From NCBI GenBank assembly GCA_956465555.1, contig OY101116.1, positions 2,108,001-2,172,000 on the forward strand: a stretch of 64,000 nt of DNA, in the 5' to 3' direction. This DNA comes from Nitzschia sp. pyKryTriq1 (Eukaryota > Bacillariophyta > Bacillariophyceae > Bacillariales > Bacillariaceae). The notes beneath the pieces are model-generated. The model saw nothing but the letters and a program-made list of their open reading frames with translations, was not told the origin of the DNA and made no database searches. Shown one piece after another: positions 43,401 through 53,250 of this stretch. Numbering within the stretch: position 1 is the first letter of the stretch; every line of letters begins with the position of its first letter. Position numbers and translations under genes: made by a program.

Positions 43401-46400
43401 TGACGGAAGCAATATGCTCTCTTTGAAGGGCGATTGAACGGTGATGAGAAGAGAGCCGTCAACAGCGACTTCCGTACACAAATCTCGTACTTACATTTTG
43501 GCCTCCATTTCAGCGGCTGACTTGAAATCCTGAGCCTTGACAGCTCTTTCCATGGCCAGCTTCTTTGCCCTTAGCATCTCTTTAATATCCTTGTACGTGT
43601 GGTCACAAAACGGGTCGCGGATCTTTCGAACTCGCCTTTGGGACATCTTCTTTCTTTGGATTGATTGGATCAAGATAATTTTTGTTCTTGTCAAAGCAAA
43701 TGATTGAGCGTGCTTATTCTTGCGGAACAGGGCCTGGATTCTTGATACTGCTCGGTGCCTTCTCATTTTCTTCAGCATCTTCAATCGGAATCTCACCCAC
43801 GAAACTAGAAGAGAGGAAAGACGCCTTTCTACGACTTTCTTTCCGAACTTGCCCAGACACCTCGAAGCCGCGTGGACTCTGAGCTTCGCTAGTCGCTCAA
43901 GCTTATCTGACAGCTCTCTTCGCAAGAAAATTTTAGAATGTCCTATCTGCCAGTCGGCGTCTGTGACATTCAACCGCTTTGATAATACTTTGACAAGTTG
44001 TTCAATACCAGCTCCTTTATCCAAGTCTTCGGGGCCCAACAGTACCGAGAAGCGACCGAAGAAACTTTGATGTGGCTCCCGTAATGCATATCCCTCGCGT
44101 CGAATCCGAATGGCTTCCATCATTCCCGAATATCGGAGCTGCTTGAGGATTTCCCCAGCGTTGAAATTATTCGGAGACTTTTTTAAATTAGGTTTGATGC
44201 ATCGGATGTAGTGTGGCTGCGTTTTCTCGAGATCTTCCACCAACGATTGTAGCGAGAGCTTGAACTGTGCAGCAACACTGAACCCTCGAATGGATGAGCG
44301 GCGACTGCTGGACTGCTGGGAGGAATCTGCACCACTGGTAGCATGCGAGTACATAGCCTTCGCGAGATCCACACTCGACGAGTCCCCAAGCTCTTTCAAT
44401 TCATTGCTGAGACTTTCCATGTTCTTTTCCACAAAACCATCAGCCGAGTACTTTACCTCCCCAGCGTAATGTACGATTATGAATTGGCGATCGTTGCCAA
44501 ACTTGGGGGTGATAAAGTATTCGTGTCCTTCGAGTTTCTTCGTACCAGACACACTGCCAAAAAGTTTGTGCAGCTGACTTACAAACTTGACATCCTTTTC
44601 ACAAGCATTTCCCATTCCAGCATACGCATCATCTAGGGTGGTCAGAATGCCACCTTTTCCTGACCCACCTTCGATTAACTCCAGGCAAGGCCGGTTGTCA
44701 TTGAATGTGATGTATGTCCAATCGACTCCTTCTGTAGAATAGAGACTCTGTTCAACCTCAAACAAGTGGCGGTTAAAGTGTCTCTGCAGTTTCTCGTTGC
44801 AATAATTGATTAGTAATTGTTCATAACCATTGACTTCAAAAGTTTCGAAGCCATAAATATCCAGGACGCCAATAAAACCGTTCTTTTCCTCGTGTGATTC
44901 AGCTTGTTTGCCCGTAGCAAGCATCCGGTTAATGGACTCTACTAGCCAGAGGAAGATACATGAGTATGTCATTTTGGCCAGAGCATCTCTCTTATCCTCG
45001 GCGACAGCGACCGAAGACGGTTTCTTGATTGTCTTGCCACCTATCGTCAATAGCTTCGTCAAGATCGCTTCTGTCACATCCTTCTCCTCTAATCCTAGAA
45101 GTGAGCAGGCCTTTTGTAGACTGGCTCGACTCCCTTCTGTAATGACTGCGGCATGATCCCCCGACTTGCTCTCCTCAAAGGAAACGTTTCCAAGGTGCAA
45201 CACAGCAGCTGCGAGAGCAAAGACAGTGTTCTGATCGTCCGTGCCAAGACCGATCTGAGAAAGACACGCAACCGTTTCTTTGAAATTCTCAAGATCTTTT
45301 CTTGTTTTCGGGCTGGGGCGATTACCAAGGTATTTAAAACTCTGCGTCCCACCCTCGAGTCCCAATTCTTCCAAGAGCTCCGGCATAGCTCCAGCAAAAA
45401 GTTGATAAAAGATGTGGTAGTTTCGCTCCCCTTCGATTTGGTGTGTGATTCGGGTCTTTTCTAGTAAGTAATTCGAAATGCGGGCACCAACAATAGCTCC
45501 TGTCTCTGTGCTGAAGTTGATGTGAATGAACTTTCCGAATCGCGACGAGTTGTCGTTGCGAAGAGTCTGGGCGTTTCCGAATGTTTCAAGAAGTGGATTG
45601 GAAGAGAGAACTCGGTCCTCTAATGCCGCGACGGTTTTTCCTTCTTTGGCGGTACCTAGCTCGTCGGAAGCTTTGTTGTTCTTCTTGGTAATCCGAGCAA
45701 GATATTGCATGATGAATTTGGTAGCCTCGGTTTTTCCCGCACCACTCTCTCCACTAATGATGATACTCTGATTCCTAGGTTGCCCTGGCGCAACACCGAT
45801 ATCACCTTCAAGCACAATCTCGGCGTCGTCTTCCTCTAAATGGGGCACGTTGTGAACAGAGTCTATCATTGCAGAGTAGGCTCGATCGGCCACTTGGAAC
45901 AAATGAGGATTTTGATGTTCGGCGAAGCTTTCCGTCTGGCGATACTTCATCATGGTTTCGTGCGAGTAAAGAGATTCTCCATTGACATGGATGGACTTGT
46001 ACGGGTTGATGGAGATGAGAATTGGGCCGGCGCTCGTATAAATATCATCACGCTTGTATCGGATCCTAAGGGTGTGGAGCAAGCTGGCCTCGGAAATATT
46101 TGCCAGGTGCAAAATGTCGCTCATTCCTTCATAATCATCAGGAGCCGTGAGAGCCGTCAATTCCTTGACTTCGCGAACCTTGTAAAGAGTTCCATCTGAA
46201 GTTTTCACTAGGGCCGGTCCAGAAATCTCGTGTCCATTCACCTTTCCATCTCCTCCCTTTTCGTTGGCCTCGTCCAGGGATTTGACAATAGTACATGGGA
46301 CATATAGATGTTTGGAGGAATACAGCGCCGAGTCGGACGAATCATCGACGCCTATGTTGCGTTTCGACGGTGTTTTAAAGGGTGTAGTAGTACTTGTGTT

Positions 46401-47014
46401 CCTTGACTCTAGCACTTGCGTCGGATCAAAAAAGTATTCGACCTTTGCCTTTCCAGTCACCTAAAATGGGAAGCAAAAATAAGCAGGTTAGCAATGATGC
46501 CCCATTATTCTGTTGGACGTGCACGTATGCTATCTGAATGTTGATCCCTTCTTACCAAATCGACGGCCTGGGCTCTTGCCTTGGGGGGCGATGGAATCCT
46601 GTGCACGGGTGTTTGGGGTTCTGCAGGGGGTGGGGTAACCTTCTCGGGTGATGACAGAACTTCTGCATCGTTCTCGGGTACCGGTTCATCAGCCGGAGCG
46701 GAAGCTGGTGCCTGCGCTGCTGGTGACTCTGAAGGCGGAGCAGGGGTTGCTGCAATTTCTTCGTCTGGAACAGCTACTGGTGGGGTTTCTTGTGCTGGTG
46801 CTTCTTGAGGAGGTGCTTCGGCTGTGGCTCGGGTTGTGGCTGATTCTGAAGGCGGTACTGGTACTAGTGCTGGAGCTGCTTCAGCCACTGGTTCTGGAGC
46901 AGGTTCTGGTACCGGCTCTTTGGTTGGCGCTGGTGCTGGAGCGGGTGACGCAGGGCCCTTATTCCCCCCCTGGCCACCCTTATTTCCTCCCTTGTTCTTC
47001 TTCTTTTTGGCCAT
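37429..47014 (-). CDS. class XXIX-like myosin with 16 CBS domains, PB1 and C-terminal membrane anchor
   Basis: Three exons: 47014-46556, 46460-43495 and 43420-37429, introns 95 and 74 bp (GTAAGA...TTTTAG, GTAAGT...TCAAAG). Lengths sum to 3139 codons (3138 residues). Exon 1: Lys/Gly-rich start and Pro/Ala-rich linker. Exon 2: motor with GESGAGKT (near 389), NDNSSRFGKF, LDIYGFETFE (near 681), then about three degenerate IQ motifs. Exon 3: six UVR-like helical repeats (KKDFKAASDIQ type), then four units of four CBS domains (about residues 1580-2950), a PB1 domain (about 3018-3103), and a hydrophobic helix (about 3111-3130) with a basic end. This matches published class XXIX stramenopile myosins (IQs, CBS array, PB1, C-terminal TM). 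CBS pairs usually bind adenine nucleotides, so cargo handling may be energy-sensitive (inference). Confidence 0.92.
39065..39924 (-). repeat. intragenic CBS-array duplication, unit 3-side copy
   Basis: Matches 40118-40977 base for base wherever I compared them (offset 1053 bp = 351 codons), and the encoded residues are identical across about 286 codons. It covers the end of one CBS unit's first pair and its second pair. Confidence 0.9.
40118..40977 (-). repeat. intragenic CBS-array duplication, unit 2-side copy
   Basis: Partner of 39065-39924. Sequence diverges on both flanks (first mismatches at 40117 against 39064, and 40978 against 39925), while units 1 and 4 of the array are clearly older and more divergent. 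Confidence 0.9.
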
Positions 47015-48266
47015 GGCCTCTTGAGATACAACGATCTACAGCTTGAAGAGACGGTTGTATTGCTTGGAATATGTATACTATTGATTAGATTATATCGTAA
47101 AGCAGCGGAAAAGTGCACTGTCTACGGTTGAGAGCAATTATTAATCTCTCTCCGGCCGGAACGATACCATCTACGCCAGACAGTCCAATTGATTGACTCA
47201 ATGGACTCTTTTCACCCTTTCGGGATCATCAGCGCTAATCTGCACATCTCAAGAGACGATGGAACCTAGTCTTATGCTTGCAGCCTTCCTCGACCTCAAT
47301 AATTGAGTTGAGTAGTAGCTCGGGCTGTTCCCAGTTGGCACGTAGAATTGCAAGCTTCTCTTCCATGCATAACTGGCAACGTAAGACTCCGAACGTCTTC
47401 ATACAACTAATTGCTTTGCCTTGCCATCAAATTTCAACCTCGGTACGATCTCCGATGATTTGGGGACTGTACTGAACCTCCTTATTAGAACAGAATAGTA
47501 GAGGTACTTACTGTTCGACCGTTACATGTTGTATAATAGTAATGACGTACGATGTTGTGTACGTCCGTATATGTTCGACAAGGTTTGATGACGGCTGGCG
47601 TATCACGTCATCAGTATGTCCTTCTGTCCTGATCGAGGAAATCACGCGCAGAACCACGCGCACGTTCGAGCAATCCCAGCCACGAGCGCCCGAGCGAAAT
47701 TACATGATCTAGCTTCCCACTTACTGATGTGGCTAGATCAGACACTAGATCATGTACTAGGACCTACATCCTTTTAGTTCCCAATAGGAATGAAGAGATG
47801 CATATCCTGAGTCAGTACCAACGAGGTGGCAAGATGAAAAACAGTAGAATCCTGTGGATTTACTTCTGGGAAATGCAATTGCAATTACTACTGGAAGTTT
47901 TTCTGGAAAATCAAGAGTAGCAAAATAGACAATAAAAATAGGCTCACAATTATCAGAAAACCAAATCTGTTTCAATTCTGTTACAATAGTTTATCATTGA
48001 CCCAAAAGCTTTACCAGCCCCTGCCAGGAAAGTATTCCATCTTGTTTTAGCTGTTGCTTGTTGGTTGATTCGTCAGATCTCTTGTCTGATCGGTACCAGT
48101 CGAACAGCTTGAACCCACTTGTTTGTGTTCGTGGCGTGGACTTTGGAAGCAATCGTCGGTCAGGTTGCTTTCAAGGATTGTGACGTAAGCTGCCACGTAA
48201 CCACCCTTAAGTAATTGCAATCCTTGGTTTCCATGGATTGTGGCCCACCACTCTAAAAGAATGAAC

Positions 48267-48294
48267 GAATGAATGAATGAATGAATGAATGAAT
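48267..48294. repeat. (GAAT)7 microsatellite
   Basis: Seven perfect GAAT units. Confidence 0.9.
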
Positions 48295-48556
48295 AATTGA
48301 ACAATCAAGGGATCTGAAGAAGAGAATTGAATGAATGAACGTACGTACTACCGTAGTACTGTTTTGGATACTTAGTGTATGCTTCATTAATCATCTAAAC
48401 ATACGTAGACTTATCGATTGCGCGGCGCGCGGAGGCGAGGCGCGCGCGGCATCGCATATAATATCGCATGGCATGGCCTCACGCGAAGCGGTGCGCGTAC
48501 GTACATAGAGCAAAGATGCGCCACGTTTTTCGCTTCCGGTTGTACCGGTTTGTACA

Positions 48557-48579
48557 GTACCAGTACTGGGTACTGGTAC
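48557..48579. repeat. 10-bp inverted repeat of GTAC words
   Basis: Arms GTACCAGTAC and GTACTGGTAC are separated by TGG; TACCGGT lies 11 bases to the left. Confidence 0.85.
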
Positions 48580-48799
48580 GGTACAAGCACTGTGTTATAC
48601 ATTACTAGTACGGAAATCCTACGTAAAATCAAGTACCGGCAGGGGATCCATCATGTCCATCATTCGATCTTTCCCTCCATAGTCCGAAGATCATCATATT
48701 TTTCTCTCACAATTTTTTCTTCTTGGTGGGACATTTCACAGACTGTTTCATCCGTTCAAGCAACCAACCAATCATTCCTATCAGATTGATTCACTCAAG

Positions 48800-51061
48800 A
48801 TGAGTCGCAAGTCCAAGGCAAAGACGAGCGAAGGCTCCAACAAGGCGTCGAAGAAGATGAAGGTCAGTGAAGATCCTGAAGATGGTGTCGTGATGGAAGA
48901 AGTGGACGATCATGAAGGCCCGTGGGACGGCATTCGTGTCATTGGCACGGATGAAGAAGTTCTCTGCCGCTTTGATGGCTGCGGCGCAAAGGCGACGGCT
49001 ACATGGGTCTGCAACAAGACCGGTGATCAGTGGGACATGTGCGACAAGTGTCAACTCGAAGACTTTGGTGAGGTCTTCAAGGGAGCCGGAACCGATACCG
49101 AGCCGGGTACAAGTACCGACATGCCACCTCCCCAGCCAATGCACGAGGGCAAGAACGAGGAAGCCCCTGTGGATCCTGTTGACGCGGATACTGATGATCC
49201 GAGAGAACACTTGTCCGAAGGCAAGGTCGGCAAAACGACCGGTGATTCCAAAATGGAGGACAACCAGTCCCGCGAGGATGATTCTTCCCCACCCACGAAT
49301 CCAATCTTGGATGGAGTTACTGCTACCGACAAAGCTCCTCCAATTGCACCTGAAGACTTCTCGTCGCCCTCTGAATCTCCATCGATTGCCTCCTCTAGCG
49401 ATATCGGCACCGGTGGTGAACACGACTTTCCTCCCCTCGCATCGGAAGTCAGCATTGCTGCTCCGGCAATCACTCAGACCCAAGATGACATCCCCATCGT
49501 GGACGGGAACCAGGGAAGGGAGGATGCTGTTGATGACGATGACGAAGACGAGGGCCAATACGACCTCAAGAAGATCATGCCGCTCGAAGATCTCTTGAAA
49601 GACGACACTATCTGCTGCTCTCAAGAAGACTGTGGGGGCTTGCCAGCATTCGGACTGTATGTCAACAGCAAGAATCCAAAGGATCGCTGGTACTATTGTC
49701 TCGATTGCCAAGAGGAAGACTTCGACGGGTGGCCACCCGTCAAGGATCTACCGGTTACGTATTTGGAGCCTGAACACCTTCGCGTGATTGCACGCAAGTG
49801 CAGCAGCCGCAAGAATCCTCCCATGCCGGTCTTCCCATCCTCCGATTCCGTCAGTCCCAAGGGCAAACCAAACAACACTGATGCTGCAACTGCTAACTTT
49901 GTGACTCCGCCCCCCAACTCGCTTGGTTCCAAGGAAAATGCCGGTGGTGCACCCCCCAAGGCGAACACCGCTGGAAAGGCCAAGGCATTAGAGGCACACA
50001 AGAAGTGGCTGGAGGCGGCTCAGGCTGTGGGAGGCAAGGATGCGCGCATCGTTGTCAGCAAGCCAGCAGCCAAGAAACTCATTTTTGATTTCATGTACGA
50101 TGCGTTTCGCCCCATGAATATCACGCAAATCTTCAAGGTACGTCACGCATTTCGCCTTGCTGCAGTAAAGCAAAGAGTGTTCTTTTTCCTCATAATCTCC
50201 ATTGTTAACGTCTTGTAGGGGCTCAAGGCGGTTGTTCCACAGCCAGTCTTGAGTTTGTGTTTGCAGGAGATGGTCCCTGACAAGTTCGACGGCAAGAACC
50301 CGTTCGATGATGATAGTGACGACGAGGATGGCGGGAAAGAAACTCAGCGAAAGGAGAACACGGAGCCATACACCGCGTCGCTTGTCTTCAAAGTCGGCAA
50401 GAATCTCAGCACCAACTTGTACTTTGTAGACTACAACAAGGTAAAGGGCATGGATCTAAAGGAACGCGACACGCTCATGAACGACCTTGCAGTCGCCAAA
50501 GCTGAGGAACAGGCGCTGAATGCCACTTTGAAATCGACCAAAGAACTCACGGCCAAGCTCCTCTCGGAGCCCACCAATGAGGAGCTGACCCTGAAACTCG
50601 AGGGCGAGGAAAAGCTTCTTCGAGACATCGAAGAGCAAGTCGGGGAGGCAAGAAAGTTGAAGGTCAACGAAAAGCATAAGGAGAAGACCAAGAAGAGCAT
50701 TGAAAGGATGGCTGCGCACTGGCGTCAACGTAGACGCCTTTGTCTCGAGTTTCTCACTGGTCTCGAAGAGAACACTGAAGGCACGGTGAGCCGCTCCAAA
50801 TGCCTCAAGGGTGACGGCCAGATTGCTCTCGACTCTGATGAGGTCGTTGCGGACGCAGCAGTTCGCTATGCCAGGGAGCGCGCCAAAGTTGCCAAAGCAA
50901 GCGGTGCTTACAAGCGGAAGGGTGCCGTAGTGGGTCGTGGAGTTTGTCAATCGAAGGTTACCACCAAGACTGATGTCACAAAAGGTCTGGAATCTGACCT
51001 TGTCGCTGTGGTTCTGGACAAACAACTCAACGTCGTCCGGGTATATGGTACCGACGAATAG
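48800..51061 (+). CDS. HOP2/TBPIP-like protein with two N-terminal zinc modules
   Basis: Two exons, 48800-50137 and 50219-51061, with an 81-bp intron in phase 0, giving 726 residues. The C-terminal third matches the HOP2 (PSMC3IP) family: a winged helix (FDFMYDAFRPMNITQIF joined to GLKAVVPQPVLS), then NLYFVDYNK, coiled coils with LLSEPTNEELTLKLE, and the closing AAHWRQRRRLCLEFL. HOP2 with MND1 promotes meiotic strand exchange by DMC1/RAD51. Usual HOP2 is about 220 residues. Here an acidic insert splits the wing, and about 430 residues precede the winged helix. That extension has two copies of a cysteine module (CRFDGC...WDMCDKCQLEDF near 55-95 and CCSQEDC...WYYCLDCQEEDF near 273-310) separated by an acidic, Pro/Ser-rich linker. 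Whether it still acts in meiosis is open. Confidence 0.82.
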
Positions 51062-51243
51062 ACGAGTCCGACCAGGAACCTGAACTGAATTCTCGGGGGA
51101 AACTAGTGGAGCGCAATCCGGCAAGCGAAGAGATGGGAGTATTTTTTGTTCCTCCGAATACTCGATATCTCTTGAGCAAGGGATCTTCGCATAGTTGAGG
51201 GCAGTTTCTTCTGTACAAGAGACTCTCATAGAGTTGCAGCTAA

Positions 51244-52368
51244 CTAGTGTCGTAGGAGAACTTTCCCAGTAACTCGACCACTTTCCAGCTTCGTATAGGC
51301 CTCGACGGCATCTGCTAGATCATAGACGCTGTCAATGACAGCGCGCAACTTCCCTTCTTCCACAAGGTCGACAATATGTTGCAGTAGAGCTCCGTCAGGT
51401 TGCACATATGAGAAATCATACTGAGGAATAGATCCTGGCATGAAAGTATTTGCCACTTTGTGCTTGACTAGGTTCTGGAACGAAATCGGCCCATTCGCCT
51501 TCTCCTTGCCGTCGGATAGGCTCCAATCCGAGCTCAAGACGTTGAGATAAATTCCGTTGTTTTTGAGAACACCCGAGTCAATGTTCAAGGTTATTTCTTC
51601 ATACAGGAAACTCATGGTGTCTAGCACAGCATCGTATCCCTGAATTTCTTTCGTGAAATCTTGTTCTCTGTAGTCAATTACCAAATCGGCACCCAAGCTC
51701 TTCAGAAATTCAGCCTTTGGACTTGATGCAGTTGTGGCAACGTACATGCCCAAAACATTTTTGGCATACTGAATCGCAATGCTCCCAACGCCGCCAGCTC
51801 CAGCATGAATAAGAATCCTTTTCCCTTTGGGTTCCGGGATCTTTTGTAACTTTTGCACTGCCGTGAGAGCAGCTAGCGGCAAAGACGCTGCACTTTCAAA
51901 ATCAAGCGAGGCACCAACTTTGCATGCATAAGATTCCTTCACAGCGGCATATTCAGCCGAGGCTCCCCAGGGCGACCCAAGTAACGGCATCATCGCAGCA
52001 ACTCGGTCGCCAACCTGGAAATTGGTGACCTTCGATCCTGTCCCGACAACAATTCCAGCCATGTCGAAACCAGGTATCTTCGGTTTCGGCAGCAGAAATC
52101 CAGGCACCTCATTGCGCCTGTATTTGAAATCCACCGGATTGAGCGCTGATGCTTTGACCTGAACCAATATCTGGTTGTCTCGCGGGACAGGTCGAGGAAC
52201 ATCATCTCGGAGTTTCAAAACGTCGACAGCTCCATGTTTATCGTAGGCCAAGGCAGTCATCATCTCGTCTTTGCTTCTCTCGGCACAGGGCCAATCCATG
52301 AAGCTCGGAATGGAAACTCGTTGTCCAACGAGGAGCGCAGCCACTGCCACAAGAACGTATACCAGCAT
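51244..52368 (-). CDS. MDR-superfamily NAD(P)H oxidoreductase (quinone oxidoreductase-like)
   Basis: 374 residues, intronless, from ATG 52368. A hydrophobic N terminus (MLVYVLVAVAALLVG) predicts a signal anchor or presequence. The medium-chain reductase body follows: ILVQVKASALNPVDFKYR, IPGFDMAGIVVGTGS, VGDRVAAM, and the cofactor loop HAGAGGVGSIAIQYAK with TASSPKAEFLKSLGADLVIDY after it. No zinc-binding cysteine set is seen, so it belongs to the zinc-free quinone/enoyl reductase branch, nearest in feel to RTN4IP1-type proteins. The substrate is unknown. It converges with the HOP2-like gene, 182 bases apart. Confidence 0.9.
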   Translation of the reverse strand: MLVYVLVAVAALLVGQRVSIPSFMDWPCAERSKDEMMTALAYDKHGAVDVLKLRDDVPRPVPRDNQILVQVKASALNPVDFKYRRNEVPGFLLPKPKIPGFDMAGIVVGTGSKVTNFQVGDRVAAMMPLLGSPWGASAEYAAVKESYACKVGASLDFESAASLPLAALTAVQKLQKIPEPKGKRILIHAGAGGVGSIAIQYAKNVLGMYVATTASSPKAEFLKSLGADLVIDYREQDFTKEIQGYDAVLDTMSFLYEEITLNIDSGVLKNNGIYLNVLSSDWSLSDGKEKANGPISFQNLVKHKVANTFMPGSIPQYDFSYVQPDGALLQHIVDLVEEGKLRAVIDSVYDLADAVEAYTKLESGRVTGKVLLRH

Positions 52369-52799
52369 TCTTGTTTACAGTTGAGCAATTTCTATGTCAA
52401 AATGTACAGCAATGCTTTTCACTCGAGTACTGTACTCGAATGTTGCATGATTCGTGATACTGTAGATGAGCGAGATGATCATGATGATGAGTGATGAGTT
52501 GTTGTCGGTGAACACGTACCTAGTTGCTGGCTTGGTATCGCTTTAAACAGCATTGCTTGTTAAACGAAGTGTTCTGAAACTATAAGCGTATCTTTGAGGC
52601 GAACCTCTACATGAGTTAAGTGGTGCTAAACTCCGCTCCTTCCATTTCCAGCGAAGCTTTGTTTTCATTTTTCATTTTTTATTTATGATGATGATGGTGA
52701 TATTTTATGATGACATTGCATTGTTCACAACCACAGTCAACATCTCCTCAAACTCGACTTTCGATACACTAAAGAAAACAGACATATCCTCTAACTACG
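52369..52799. other. divergent intergenic region
   Basis: Between the leftward oxidoreductase and the rightward lumen protein; ATGATG and TTTTCATT simple sequence around 52660-52720. No gene seen. Confidence 0.5.
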
Positions 52800-53189
52800 A
52801 TGTTCGGTGCTAAAATCAGCATTCCTTTCTTACTGCCATTTCTGGTAGATGCATTGTCTCAGGAGCCTCCCACTCGACGAAACTTCTTGAAAAGCGCGCC
52901 TGCAACTGCTTTTGTGCTATCGTCTCTGGTTTCCGAGAAGGCTTTTGCGTACGAAAGAAGAGACGTCGGCGGCGCAGACCGCTCAGCTATAACTGCGGCC
53001 ATGAACGAGCAGGCGTACCAGACGAACAATAGACTTGAGGCAAGTGGGTTCAAGCTCGACACTCGTGAAGAAGAACAAGAGAGATTGAGCAACGCGCTAT
53101 CTTCTTTCTCATACGATGGATCTACCCAAAAGAAAAAGCAGACAGGATACCGAGCTACGACAAGCTCAAGCGGTTCCAAGTCAAAATGA
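52800..53189 (+). CDS. small thylakoid-lumen protein with Tat-type signal, unknown
   Basis: 129 residues, intronless. The N terminus holds a first hydrophobic signal (ISIPFLLPFLVDALS), then a twin-arginine signal: TRRNFLKSAPATAFVLSSLVS followed by KAFA-YERRD (here the RRNFLK motif, a hydrophobic core and an AFA cleavage site). This order fits ER entry, plastid import and Tat export into the thylakoid lumen. The mature part, about 80 residues, is polar (YERRDVGGADRSAI and Ser/Lys-rich end) and matches nothing I recognise; it may be a small photosystem-associated lumenal protein. Confidence 0.75.
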   Translation: MFGAKISIPFLLPFLVDALSQEPPTRRNFLKSAPATAFVLSSLVSEKAFAYERRDVGGADRSAITAAMNEQAYQTNNRLEASGFKLDTREEEQERLSNALSSFSYDGSTQKKKQTGYRATTSSSGSKSK

Positions 53190-53250
53190 TCAAAATCTAA
53201 TCTAAGTATCGTATATTTGATTTCCCTACCGGTATGAACACAGAGTTTGT

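Larger units (their letters stand above)
47015..48799. other. long divergent intergenic region, no gene seen
   Basis: 1.8 kb between the leftward myosin and the rightward HOP2-like gene. It contains a GAAT microsatellite, a CG-rich patch (48419-48450), a GTAC inverted repeat at 48557-48579 and CTAGATC-type words near 47700-47755. No protein-like frame or RNA gene was recognised. Confidence 0.5.

Noticed and set aside
43401-43495. A separate CBS/PB1 gene starting at ATG 43401 downstream of a myosin that ends near 43491
   Set aside because: The apparent stop is within a GTAAGT donor, the 74-bp intron has a usable acceptor, phase is kept, and the joined product matches the known class XXIX layout.
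47015-48799. Short frames in the long myosin/HOP2 intergenic region
   Set aside because: None exceeds background length or shows motifs, targeting peptides or splice joins.
48791-49711. A 306-codon open frame on the minus strand
   Set aside because: It is fully antisense to the HOP2-like exon 1, which has recognisable zinc modules. The antisense product is an artefact of codon bias (many shadow frames behave this way here).
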